From: JACPPO01 sp965262505
Lineage (GTDB): Bacteria; Acidobacteriota; Vicinamibacteria; Vicinamibacterales; UBA2999
Reading direction: 5' to 3'
Assembly: GCA_965262505.1 (NCBI GenBank)
Contig: CBDHFM010000030.1
Location: 1,178,001 to 1,242,000 of the forward strand
Length of the DNA: 64,000 bases
Position numbers and translations under genes: made by a program. Of the stretch, positions 1 to 7,755 are shown in pieces. The notes below the pieces were generated by a model that was given only the letters and a program-made list of their open reading frames with translations, was not told the DNA's origin and did no database searches. How positions within the stretch are numbered: the stretch's first letter is position 1; each line of letters begins with the position of its first letter.

Positions 1-1
1 C

Positions 2-145
2 CAGGAGTTCGCCAGCCGCCAGAACCTCCGCGAAGAAGACACCATCGCGCAACTGGCCGCGCTTAGCGGCGGGATGGACGGGAAGCAGCTTCGCTACCGG
101 ACGCTAATTGCGGACAACGGCCTCGCCTCTGGGGCGCGGGCATGA
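2..145 (+). CDS. 3' end of an unrecognised gene (partial)
   Basis: An open frame enters from the left edge and runs 47 codons to TGA at 143-145, ending ...LIADNGLASGARA. The visible part is hydrophilic and has no motif I recognise. Its stop overlaps the next start codon in an ATGA at 142-145, which strongly suggests translational coupling to the interrupted gene that follows. Function unknown; it is reported because the overlap and frame continuity support a real gene. Confidence 0.55.
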   Translation, partial: QEFASRQNLREEDTIAQLAALSGGMDGKQLRYRTLIADNGLASGARA

Positions 146-305
146 AACCATCAGAGGCGGTACCGTTCAATCTTCGCTACAAGGGTCCAGACGTAGACGA
201 CGGGTCGATGTCTATTGAGGACATCGTGCCTGTCCTGGAGGGTATCGCCAGCGCATACGGAAGGATCGAGGCTGAGACAAATACTGGGGTCCAACACCGG
301 CTCCG

Positions 306-1743
306 GGGGATGTCCCACTGACTGTTGAAAATTGACGCGGCGGCTCCTCACTGCTCGTGATACACGAGTGGTGGGCAACCCGAGGCGACACGCCTCACAG
401 CAAAGGAGCCGCCATGAAGAAGTCTCGCACAGTCCGTCCCGCCGCTGGTGTTGAATCTCCGCCCCCGCGTCGCCTGCCCCTCGTCGAGCTGCTGATCGAT
501 ACCGAGGCGGAGCTGTTCGAGCTCGCGGTGCGGTCAGGGTTACAGGTCTTGGACGCCATGCTCGAAGACGATCGGACCGCGATCTGTGGCCCGCGGTACG
601 CGCACCAGGCCGACCGTACGGCGGCCCGGGCCGGGACGGTGGCCAGTGAGGTCGTCCTCGGCGGGCGCAAGGTGGCAATCCGGCGTCCCCGGGTCCGCGC
701 GGCCCGCCAGGAAGTACCGCTGCCGACTTTCCAGACGATGGCCCAGACCGATCCCCTGCGGCGCCGCACTGTCGAGCAGCTGTTGGTCGGTGTCAGCACC
801 CGGGGCTATGCTCGGAGTCTGGAGCCGCTCCCGGCCGACGTCCCCAGCCGTAGCGTGAGTAAGAGCGCCGTCAGCCGCCGGTTTGTCGCCAAGACCGCCG
901 CGCAACTGGCCGCGTGGCAGGCGACGCCCCTCGAGAACCTGGATCTGGTCGGCCTCGTCCTCGACGGTGTCCACATCGGCGAGCACTGTCTGGTCGTCGC
1001 CTTGGGGGTCGGCGCCGACGGCACGAAGCACGCCCTCGGGCTCTGGGAAGGCTCGACGGAGAACGCGACCGTCTGTCAGAGCCTGCTGGCCAACCTCCAG
1101 AGCCGTGGCCTGCGCACCGATCGGAGTGTGCTGGTGATGCTCGATGGGTCGAAGGCGCTGCGGGCGGCGGTGACTGCGGTGTTCGGCCGCGCCGCCGTGG
1201 TGCAGCGCTGCCAAGTCCACAAGACCCGCAACATCCTCGACCATTTACCGGCGCGCCAGCGGCCCTGGGTGCAGGCCATCCTGCGGCGGGCCTATCAGCA
1301 CGAGGACGTGAAGACCGCGATGCGGTTGCTACGGAACCTCGCCCGCCGCCTCGACCGGGAACATCCGTGCGCGGCGGCCAGTGTGCGGGAAGGGCTCGAA
1401 GAGACCGTGACCGTGCTCACGCTCGGCCTCGCTCCCCGTCTCCAGCGCTCGCTGGCCACCACCAACGCCGCCGAGAGCCTCATCAGCCGGACCCGCCACG
1501 TCAAACGCAACGTCAAGCGCTGGCGGGGCGGCCAGATGATGCTGCGCTGGGTCGCCGCGGGTGTGCTCGAAGCAGCCAAAGGGTTCCGGCGCCTGAAGGG
1601 ACATGCGGATATGCCGCAGCTCGTCGCGGCCCTCCGCGCCCGAGATCACCGTCTCGGCCTCGGAGACTCCAGGGAGGCGCAGCACGTCGCTTAGAATGTC
1701 ACCCGAGTCGCCGCCGAGTTTCAACAGCGGCCGGGACATCCCC
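306..1743 (+). mobile_element. IS256-family insertion sequence
   Basis: A 1438-bp element. Its ends are inverted repeats: left GGGGATGTCCC then CTGTTGAAA; right, read in reverse complement, GGGGATGTCCC then CTGTTGAAA, with four mismatched bases between the blocks. It is flanked by a 9-bp direct repeat CCGGCTCCG at 297-305 and 1744-1752, which fits the 8-9 bp duplications of IS256 elements. It carries one transposase gene and sits in frame-splitting position inside the unknown gene at 142-3658. Confidence 0.85.
414..1694 (+). CDS. IS256-family (mutator-type) transposase
   Basis: A 426-residue DDE transposase that moves the element at 306-1743. Visible family features in order: LVLDGVHIGEH (first Asp), VMLDGSKALRAAV (second Asp), the VQRCQVHKTRNIL stretch typical of mutator-type enzymes, and TTNAAESLISRTR carrying the catalytic Glu. 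The ATG at 414 was chosen over an upstream in-frame GTG at 357 because AAAGGAG lies at the right distance before it and the protein then starts MKKSRTVRP. The length is normal for the family and no internal lesion is seen, so it is probably functional. Confidence 0.9.
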   Translation: MKKSRTVRPAAGVESPPPRRLPLVELLIDTEAELFELAVRSGLQVLDAMLEDDRTAICGPRYAHQADRTAARAGTVASEVVLGGRKVAIRRPRVRAARQEVPLPTFQTMAQTDPLRRRTVEQLLVGVSTRGYARSLEPLPADVPSRSVSKSAVSRRFVAKTAAQLAAWQATPLENLDLVGLVLDGVHIGEHCLVVALGVGADGTKHALGLWEGSTENATVCQSLLANLQSRGLRTDRSVLVMLDGSKALRAAVTAVFGRAAVVQRCQVHKTRNILDHLPARQRPWVQAILRRAYQHEDVKTAMRLLRNLARRLDREHPCAAASVREGLEETVTVLTLGLAPRLQRSLATTNAAESLISRTRHVKRNVKRWRGGQMMLRWVAAGVLEAAKGFRRLKGHADMPQLVAALRARDHRLGLGDSREAQHVA

Positions 1744-2346
1744 CCGGCTCCGTATCACCGGAGTTAGGCATGGATCAGCGGACATCCTATTGGAGATATG
1801 GGATGTCGTTGGTAAAGCGTCCGACCACCTGCAAGGTATCGACGTACTTGGGCGTACGGCTATCGGAATAGTCACCACAATATTTGGGGTCATCAAGATC
1901 AAGAAGCATCTCAAGAATAGGCCGTTCAGCGACAAGGTTTCTGGTGATAACGCGATCACAATCCAGAATTCAGAGAACGTTAAAATTGAGATGCCGGTCC
2001 ATGTCTACAACATATACAAGAACAAGCTAATAGACAAAGACCTTGGGAAGCTAATCAGGCCGCTGCGTGAGGGCCATATTGAGTCAGCTGAGTTGTTGGT
2101 AACGGATAGGAACAACAAGGTGCTCTCGGAACAAATAGACGTCTCAGACAGAGCATGTTTTGAGGGCGAAGAGTTGGAAGTCACTTCAACGCGGGAAGCG
2201 TGGCTGATCGGAAAACTGAACTCTCTAACGAAATCTACAGAGAGCGGTTACATCAATCTGACAGACGGCGCCAGAGTGTTTTACGCCTACGTCGGAAATA
2301 ACCCGCAGGCGCTGCGACGTCCCCCCGTCTTCAGTAGCACTTCGGT

Positions 2347-3195
2347 TTAGAGTCCGGCGGTGACTGTACTGCGTTCCGCGACCAGCCGCTTGGTGTACTG
2401 GGCGGGCTCACGCCCGCCCAGTCCCTTCTTCGGCCGCTCCTCGTTGTACTCGCGTCGCCAGGCCTCGACGAGGACCTGGGTATGGACCAGACTCGTGAAC
2501 CAGTGCTCGTTGAGGCACTCGTCGCGGAACCGGCCGTTGAACGATTCGATATAGGCGTTCTGATTCGGCTTGCCCGGCTCGATCAGGCGCAACGTGACGC
2601 CGTGCGTATGGGCCCATGTCAGCATGGCGCGCCCGCAGAACTCCTTCCCGTTGTCGGTGCGCAAGATACGCGGCAGGCCGCGCTTGAGCGCGAGTTGATC
2701 GAGCACGCGGGTGACCGGCAGCCCACCGAACGCGCGGGCCGGCACGATGGCCACCGCTTCGGTGGTCGCGTCATCGACGACGGTCAGGCACTTCACCACC
2801 CGTCCCTCGGCCGTGCGGTCGAAGACGAAGTCGGCAGACCAGACCTCGTTCGGCGCCTGGGGGCGTACCAGGGGCTGGCGGTCCGCCACCGGGATCTTCT
2901 TGCGTCGCCGCCGACGTACCTGCAGCCTAGCCTCGGTATACAGGCGCTCCACCCGCTTGTGGTTGACCCGTGTTCCCGCCTGCCGCAGCTTGAGGTAGAT
3001 CATCCCGGCACCGTAGCGACGGTGCCGGTGCGCTAAGGTCACGATGCGGGCTCGCAACGCCGCGTTAGTATCCGGCGCCGGGGTGTATCGCAGCGACGAG
3101 GCACTCATGTGCACCAGCGCGAGCGCGCGCCGCTCGCTCACCCCCTGCGCGGTCATATCCCGCACCAGCACCCGTCGGGCTGGGGCGGTCACCAC
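2347..3195 (-). CDS. IS3-family OrfB (integrase-core transposase)
   Basis: A 282-residue catalytic subunit. The retroviral integrase-type DDE core is visible: WSADFVFD (first Asp), LRTDNGKEFCG (second Asp) and NAYIESFNGRFRDECLNEHWF (catalytic Glu, a hallmark of the IS407/IS51 type), followed by the C-terminal REYNEERP signature. The start is GTG, overlapping the end of OrfA; expression as a fusion by -1 frameshifting on the A6G run is likely. No internal lesion is seen. Confidence 0.9.
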   Translation of the reverse strand: MVTAPARRVLVRDMTAQGVSERRALALVHMSASSLRYTPAPDTNAALRARIVTLAHRHRRYGAGMIYLKLRQAGTRVNHKRVERLYTEARLQVRRRRRKKIPVADRQPLVRPQAPNEVWSADFVFDRTAEGRVVKCLTVVDDATTEAVAIVPARAFGGLPVTRVLDQLALKRGLPRILRTDNGKEFCGRAMLTWAHTHGVTLRLIEPGKPNQNAYIESFNGRFRDECLNEHWFTSLVHTQVLVEAWRREYNEERPKKGLGGREPAQYTKRLVAERSTVTAGL

Positions 3196-3452
3196 TTTTT
3201 TCGCAACGCATCGCGCGTCACCTCGTTGTCCAGCACGGACTCGGCCAGCAGCTTCTTCAGCCGCGTATTCTCGGCAATCAGCTCCTTCAGGCGTTTCGCG
3301 TCCGAGACGGTCATCCCGCCGAACTTATTCCGCCAGAGGTAGTAACTGGCCTCCGAGAACCCGTGCCGGCGGCACAGGTCCTTCACCGGCAGGCCCGCTT
3401 CGGACTCCCGCAGGAACCCGATGATCTGCGCCTCGCTGAATCGTTGCTTCAC
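3189..3452 (-). CDS. IS3-family OrfA (helix-turn-helix protein)
   Basis: An 87-residue protein. It has the N-terminal helix-turn-helix of IS3 transposases (KDLCRRHGFSEASYYLWRNKFGG) followed by a leucine-zipper-like segment (KRLKELIAENTRLKKLLAE), which mediates DNA binding and oligomerisation in this family. It ends ALRKKW, the typical ending of the IS407 group. The frame closes just after an A6G run (CGAAAAAAG on the minus strand). A -1 slip there would join it to OrfB as the OrfAB transposase, the usual IS3 arrangement. Confidence 0.88.
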   Translation of the reverse strand: MKQRFSEAQIIGFLRESEAGLPVKDLCRRHGFSEASYYLWRNKFGGMTVSDAKRLKELIAENTRLKKLLAESVLDNEVTRDALRKKW

Positions 3453-3654
3453 GTCCGATCTCCCTTCTCGTGAGCTCGGACTCTAAACCCGGGTGCTACT
3501 CAATTCGGGGGGGACGTCGGCTGCATTCGATATTCGGAACATATGACGGTCCTGTCCGTGTTTGGGCTGTGGCCCATCTGGACGAGAGCTTGAAACCTAT
3601 ACGCCTGGAAATTTCAGAAATTGAGCGCGTCCAGGGGGGAGCTTTTTTCGCCCA

Positions 3655-3831
3655 ATGAGTAATAGTAAGCCCATAAAGCGGCGCACAGTCGAAGTTCCAC
3701 ATCCGTCTTATCAGCCCAACGCACGGGAACTAAAAGCAGACTTGCGGCTCAAGGGAACGTTCAAGGATGTAGTCAAGGCGTTGGTAAGGCCTGTGTGCGT
3801 GCGTCTGGTGATGCCACCGAAGCCACGATGA
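3655..3831 (+). CDS. Small 58-aa basic protein, coupled downstream gene
   Basis: An ATG at 3655 overlaps the stop of the interrupted upstream gene (ATGA at 3655-3658). It opens a 58-codon frame, MSNSKPIKRRTVEVPHPSYQ..., ending ...VRLVMPPKPR at TGA 3829-3831. The protein is rich in Lys, Arg and Pro, with no hydrophobic segment. I do not recognise it. Its reality rests on the coupled start and on the same ATGA layout at the other end of the upstream gene. Polar effects of the two insertions upstream probably reduce its expression now. Confidence 0.5.
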   Translation: MSNSKPIKRRTVEVPHPSYQPNARELKADLRLKGTFKDVVKALVRPVCVRLVMPPKPR

Positions 3832-3863
3832 GTCGTGGGTTTCGCCACTTTCAGATATAATCC

Positions 3864-4430
3864 CCATTCCGTATGGCATCTACGATCTGCATCGCAACGA
3901 AGGCTGGGTGCGTGTCGGGATCGATCACGACACCGCGAGCTTCGCGGTACGGTCGATCCAGCGTTGGTGGCAGCACATGGGTCGCCCGGCGTATCGACAA
4001 GCCCAGTCGCTGTTGATCACGGCGGATGCAGGCGGGAGCAACGGGGCGCGCCTCCGGTTGTGGAAGTGGGAACTGCCGCGTCTGGCCAATCGGACGGGCT
4101 TGGTGATCACGGTCTGTCACTTTCCGCCGGGTACGAGCAAGTGGAACAAGATCGAGCATCGGGTGTTCTCGCACATCGCGATGAATTGGCGCGGCACCCC
4201 ACTCGTCGACTTGGCCACGATCGTGAGCCTCATTGGCTCGACGCACAGTCGGTCCGGACTCCGTGTTCGGTCGGAACTCGACCGCGGCCAATACCCGGGT
4301 GGCATCACCGTCACCGATGCGCAGCTGGCGACGGTACGCCTCGAGCGGCATCGCTTTCACGGCGACTGGAACTACACGATCCATCCCGCTGCTCCGAGAA
4401 CACAAAAGTCAGTAATTGTCTGACAAGCCC
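3864..4430 (+). mobile_element. 5'-truncated ISAzo13-family fragment
   Basis: From CCATTCCGTATGG to the right terminus ...GTCTGACAAGCCC this stretch matches the 3' part of the two complete ISAzo13 elements at 25800-27102 and 35673-36975 almost base for base. It encodes the C-terminal 180-odd residues of the transposase (open to the TGA at 4421-4423), including the LLITADAGGSNGAR and WNKIEHRVFSHIAMNW motifs, but lacks the N-terminal half and the left terminus. It is therefore a dead remnant. A TATAAT-like sequence lies directly left of the break. Confidence 0.85.
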
Positions 4431-4487
4431 TTAGCGTGGCGGCCAGGACTGGGTTTCGGAAGACGTTCACCAATTCAACGAGTCCAA

Positions 4488-4802
4488 CTAGTACCTTGCC
4501 GCAGTGGTTTTGATCGGTTGCAACGAGGGTAGTTCCTCTGCCGACAACAACAGCTTGATCGTCCGGGGTTGGCGTGGAACCCGACTGATCAGACCGCGCC
4601 GCTCAAGCTCGACGATCATGTGGTGGACGGCCGGGGGCGTGACCTGAAAGAACCGTTGGAAGTCCGCTTCGGCCGGTGGCGTTCGGTGAAGGAGCGTGTA
4701 CGTGTAGAGGAAGGCTAGGTACTGGCCCTGCTTCTGGGTGAATCTCGGTGATGAACGGCTGGACACGGGATCGGGAAGGTGATCCAAGATGTCCATGCAC
4801 AT
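4488..4802 (-). CDS. LexA-type winged-helix protein carried by IS630, copy 1
   Basis: A 104-residue protein. Residues about 20-85 match the DNA-binding domain of LexA in order: FTQKQGQYLAFLYTYTLLH, then TPPAEADFQRFFQVTPPAVH (recognition-helix region), then IVELERRGLISRVPRQPRTIKLL (wing). There is no S24 autoprotease domain, so it cannot be an SOS repressor of the classical type. It diverges from the transposase gene, and the two start codons overlap over 14 bp. The frame runs through the left inverted repeat to the tip of the element; its stop TAG uses the target TA (4489-4490) and the next flanking base. Inferred role: self-regulation of the element's transposase; this is untested. Confidence 0.75.
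   Translation of the reverse strand: MCMDILDHLPDPVSSRSSPRFTQKQGQYLAFLYTYTLLHRTPPAEADFQRFFQVTPPAVHHMIVELERRGLISRVPRQPRTIKLLLSAEELPSLQPIKTTAARY
4789..4802. promoter_or_regulatory. Overlapping divergent start codons in a near-palindrome
   Basis: ATGTCCATGCACAT reads ATG at its left end on the plus strand (transposase) and ATG at its right end on the minus strand (LexA-like gene). It is palindromic except at positions 5 and 10, centred on CATG. The promoters of both genes must therefore lie inside each other's coding sequence. It is a candidate operator for the passenger regulator; only the geometry is observed. Confidence 0.5.
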
Positions 4803-5928
4803 ACGCTATCGCATCACGCTGACCTACGATGAACAGCAACAGCTTCAGGCGCTTGTGAGCGGCGGCCAGGGGGCGGTTCGCAAGATCAAGCGGGCGCAGA
4901 TTCTCCTCGCCGCGGACGCCACATCCACCGACGAGATGATCGCGCTCAACGTTGGTGTCGGCACGTCGACCGTGTACCGGACCAAGCAACGCTTCGTCGA
5001 GGAAGGACTGGACCGAGCGCTCCGCGAAGTGCCCCGTCCCGGCGCGCCGCGCAAGCTCGGCGCCAGCGATGAAGCCCTCCTGGTCGCGGTCGCTTGCTCA
5101 CATCCACCCTCCGGGCGTGCGCGATGGACACTGGATCTCCTGGCCCGCGAGATGGTGCGACTCACCTCGCACGAGGCCCTGTCGGGCGACACGGTGGGTC
5201 GCCGGCTTGCCGAGATGGCGCTGAAGCCGTGGCAGGAGAAGATGTGGTGCATTCCGACGGTCAACGCCGAGTACGTGGCGCGAATGGAAGACGTCCTCGA
5301 TCTCTACGCCGAGCCGCCGGATCCGCGGCGACCGGTCGTCGGCTTCGATGAAACACCCCGGCAACTGATCGGCGAAGCGCGTGTCCCGATTCGGGCCAAG
5401 CCCGGGAAGCCCAGACGAGTCGACTACGAGTACGTGCGCAACGGCACGGCGAATGTCTTCATGTTCGTAGACGTGAATCGCCCCTGGCGACATGCCAAGG
5501 TCACCGACCAACGCACGTGCGTCGACTTCGCAGAGTGCATGCGCGATCTCGTCGATGAGCACTACCCGGAGGCCGAACGGATCCGTGTGGTGCTCGACAA
5601 TCTTTCGGCACATTCAGCGGCAGCGCTCTACCACGCCTTCGATCCCGCCGAGGCACGACGGATTCTCCGTCGGCTCGAGTTTCACTTCACGCCGAAACAC
5701 GCCAGCTGGCTCAACATGGTCGAGATCGAAATCGGCGTGATGGTCAAGCAGTGCCTCGATCGTCGGATCCCTGCCAAGGCGATCCTCATCAAGGAGATCG
5801 CGGCATGGGAGCAACGGCGCAATGACGAGAAGGCGCGCATCCACTGGATGTTTACAGTCGACCGTGCTCGCGAAAAGCTCGGCCGTGTGTATCCGCAACC
5901 CGCTGGTCGGGCCAAAGCCGCCGCGTGA
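4789..5928 (+). CDS. IS630-family transposase, copy 1
   Basis: A 379-residue DDE transposase. An N-terminal helix-turn-helix region (ALNVGVGTSTVYRTKQRFVEEGL) precedes the DDE catalytic domain with VGFDETPRQ (Asp), VVLDNLSAHSAA (Asp) and HASWLNMVEIEIGVM (Glu), the classic IS630 arrangement. AAGGTGAT lies just upstream of the ATG at 4789. The length is typical and the frame is intact. The product is identical to that of the inverted copy at 44128-45267, which implies recent movement. Confidence 0.92.
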   Translation: MSMHIRYRITLTYDEQQQLQALVSGGQGAVRKIKRAQILLAADATSTDEMIALNVGVGTSTVYRTKQRFVEEGLDRALREVPRPGAPRKLGASDEALLVAVACSHPPSGRARWTLDLLAREMVRLTSHEALSGDTVGRRLAEMALKPWQEKMWCIPTVNAEYVARMEDVLDLYAEPPDPRRPVVGFDETPRQLIGEARVPIRAKPGKPRRVDYEYVRNGTANVFMFVDVNRPWRHAKVTDQRTCVDFAECMRDLVDEHYPEAERIRVVLDNLSAHSAAALYHAFDPAEARRILRRLEFHFTPKHASWLNMVEIEIGVMVKQCLDRRIPAKAILIKEIAAWEQRRNDEKARIHWMFTVDRAREKLGRVYPQPAGRAKAAA

Positions 5929-5955
5929 ACCGGTCAGATCCACTGCGGCGAGGTA

Positions 5956-7755
5956 CTAGTGCAGATGGGCGCGCTCGGAATCGCCCATCGCCACGCGTCC
6001 GGACGGGAAATACTCCTTCCACCGGCGCGAGACGAGCTGCGCGATGTCCTCGCGGCACGTCAGTTCCTTCGGGAATCCCGGCTTCAACCGCGCATCGATG
6101 ACGATCGGCCCTCGGTAGGCGATGTGGTTACGGACGATGTGCCGTTCCGCCGCGTACATGTCGGCCGCCGGTTCGAACCGCGTGAACGTGGTCCACAGAA
6201 AGTTCATGGCGCTGGCCGCCGCCCGCGCGGGCTCGTCGGTCATGACCACAAGGGGCCACTCCCGAAACGCGGCGTCGCCAGCCAGCCGGCCCGCCGCGCC
6301 GGGCTCGACCGCGTACGCCGGCGCTCCAACCACCAGGCAACCGCCGCAGAAGACCCGAACGTCTGTCACGCCTGAGGGAACCGCCGTCGCATGAAACTGG
6401 CGCGGCAGGTCGCGTACCGGATCGCCGAGACCCAGCCAGACGCCTTTCGAACCCTCGTTGACGGCCGGCCCCGTGTAATCGAGCGTGTCCATCGACAGAT
6501 TCGAGAACACGTACAGGTCCGTCTCGGTGTTGGTCCGCGCGAGGACATGCTCCAGCGTCAACTTGAAGTTGCGGATGTCGACATGCCGGTCGGTGACGAG
6601 CAGGAACTTGGTCAGCGACAGCTGCCCCTCGCCGAGCACGCGGAACGCGCTCGCCATCGCTTCCCGCTTGTAGCGCTGTTTGACGACGGCGGCCGCGAGC
6701 GAGTGGTACCCCGTCTCCCCGTACGACCAGAGGCGCTCCACGGCAGGCATGACCAGCGGAAACAGCGGTGACAGTAGCTCCTGCAACAGGTCGCCGATGA
6801 AGAAATCCTCCTGGCGCGGCTTGCCGACGACCGTCGCCGGAAACATCGCGTCGGCGCGGTGCGCCATGCGCTGGACCTCGAACACCGGATAGTCGTGCTG
6901 GAGCGAGTAGTACCCGTAGTGATCGCCAAACGGCCCCTCGGGCTGCCGCGTGCCCGGCGGCACCTCGCCGATCAGCGCGAACTCCGCCGTGGCCATGAGG
7001 GGATGCGGGCCATGCCCGTGCACCTGCGGCAGACGCTCGCCGGCGACGAGCGATGCGAGCAGCAGCTCGGGAACGTTCTCTGGCAGCGGCGAGACGGCGG
7101 CGAGCATCAGCGCCGGCGGGCCGCCCAGAAAGACCGTTGCCGGCAACCGCTGCCCGCGCGCCTCGGCCACGGCGTAGTGATAGCCCCCGCCCTTGCCGAT
7201 CTGCCAGTGCATCCCGGTGGTGCGCGGGGTGTGCACCTGCATCCGGTATATCCCAAGGTTGTGACCGCGACGGTCTGGATGGGTGGTGTAGACGAGCGGC
7301 AGCGTGATGAAAGGACCGCCATCCTCTGGCCAGCAGGTCAGCGCAGGTAGCCGGTCGAGCCGCACGTTCATGGTGTCGCACTCCACGACGGGCCCTTTGG
7401 CCACCCGCCGCGTCCCGACCTTGACCAGATCCAGCGCGACGTCGCGAGCGCCCCACAACCCCGCCACGCTCGGTGGCAGCAACGTTTCGGCCAACTCGAC
7501 GATTCTCCTGATGAGCTGCATCGGCCGGTCGCCGAACGCGAGCTCGGCGCGCCGCGCCGTGCCAAGGAGGTTGGTCACGAGGCGGAAGTCCGACCGCGCT
7601 ACGTTGTTGAAGATGAGCGCCGGGCCGCCGGCGGCGATGACACGTCGGTGAATCTCCGCGGCTTCGAGGTGAGAATCGACCTCCGCCTCCACCGTGACGA
7701 CGTCGTCGGTACGGCGAAGCGTGTCGATGAACGCGCGGAGATCGGTAAAGGGCAC
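5956..7755 (-). CDS. UbiD-family decarboxylase
   Basis: A 599-residue protein of the UbiD family, which uses prenylated FMN to decarboxylate (or carboxylate) aromatic or alpha,beta-unsaturated acids. Visible features: an N-terminal MPFTDLRAFIDTL start, HRRVIAAGGPALIFNNV, GMHWQIGKGGGYHY, and the active-site PEGPFGDHYGYYS segment with its acidic pair. The start is GTG at 7755, sharing one base with the stop of ettA (TAGTG), so the two are probably translated together. The TAG stop at 5956-5958 spans the edge of the IS630 element; the pre-insertion sequence also read TAG here, so the protein is not truncated. No UbiX partner is visible, and the substrate cannot be predicted. Confidence 0.85.
   Translation of the reverse strand: MPFTDLRAFIDTLRRTDDVVTVEAEVDSHLEAAEIHRRVIAAGGPALIFNNVARSDFRLVTNLLGTARRAELAFGDRPMQLIRRIVELAETLLPPSVAGLWGARDVALDLVKVGTRRVAKGPVVECDTMNVRLDRLPALTCWPEDGGPFITLPLVYTTHPDRRGHNLGIYRMQVHTPRTTGMHWQIGKGGGYHYAVAEARGQRLPATVFLGGPPALMLAAVSPLPENVPELLLASLVAGERLPQVHGHGPHPLMATAEFALIGEVPPGTRQPEGPFGDHYGYYSLQHDYPVFEVQRMAHRADAMFPATVVGKPRQEDFFIGDLLQELLSPLFPLVMPAVERLWSYGETGYHSLAAAVVKQRYKREAMASAFRVLGEGQLSLTKFLLVTDRHVDIRNFKLTLEHVLARTNTETDLYVFSNLSMDTLDYTGPAVNEGSKGVWLGLGDPVRDLPRQFHATAVPSGVTDVRVFCGGCLVVGAPAYAVEPGAAGRLAGDAAFREWPLVVMTDEPARAAASAMNFLWTTFTRFEPAADMYAAERHIVRNHIAYRGPIVIDARLKPGFPKELTCREDIAQLVSRRWKEYFPSGRVAMGDSERAHLH

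Larger units (their letters stand above)
2316..3519 (-). mobile_element. IS3-family (IS407-like) insertion sequence
   Basis: A 1204-bp element transcribed leftward. The imperfect inverted ends of about 40 bp share GACGTCCCCC, AGTAGCAC and GGTTTAGAGTCC blocks. GCTGC at 2311-2315 and 3520-3524 is the apparent target duplication. Removing the element and one GCTGC restores codons reading NNPQALHSIFG across the junction of the host gene, which independently supports these boundaries. It carries overlapping orfA and orfB. Confidence 0.8.
142..3658 (+). pseudogene. Unknown 286-aa protein gene split by two insertion sequences
   Basis: The gene lies in three pieces: 142-305, 1753-2315 and 3525-3658. 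Joining them (dropping both elements and one copy of each target duplication) gives 861 bp, one uninterrupted frame of 286 residues starting MKPSEAVPFNLRYKGPDVDD. Both junctions fall in phase: the codon split at 304/305 resumes at 1753, and the one split at 2315 resumes at 3525. The product has an N-terminal domain with a SMSIEDIVPVLEGIASAYG stretch, one hydrophobic segment (TAIGIVTTIFGVIKI) followed by lysines, and a polar C-terminal half. From memory the N-terminus resembles poorly characterised proteins labelled DUF7946; this is unverified. Start and stop both overlap neighbours (ATGA), so it is the middle gene of a coupled operon. No other lesion is present, so the insertions look recent. 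Confidence 0.75.
4491..5956 (+). mobile_element. IS630-family insertion sequence with LexA-like passenger, copy 1
   Basis: A 1466-bp element with inverted ends of roughly 30 bp (GTACCTTGCCGCAGTGG left; GTACCTCGCCGCAGTGG reading in from the right). It is flanked by TA on both sides (4489-4490 and 5957-5958), the TA duplication expected of IS630/Tc1-like elements. It carries a transposase gene and, divergently, a short winged-helix gene. A copy of the same length lies in the opposite orientation at 44100-45565. Its right edge sits exactly at the stop codon of the adjacent UbiD-family gene. Confidence 0.88.

Noticed and set aside
914..2350. A 478-codon plus-strand frame spanning the IS256 element and the host gene
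   Set aside because: Its first part is the transposase gene read in another frame; only the part after 1753 belongs to a gene, where it is the middle piece of the interrupted gene.
4488..4802. Calling the passenger protein LexA itself
   Set aside because: It has only the winged-helix domain; the S24 protease domain with its Ser-Lys dyad is absent.
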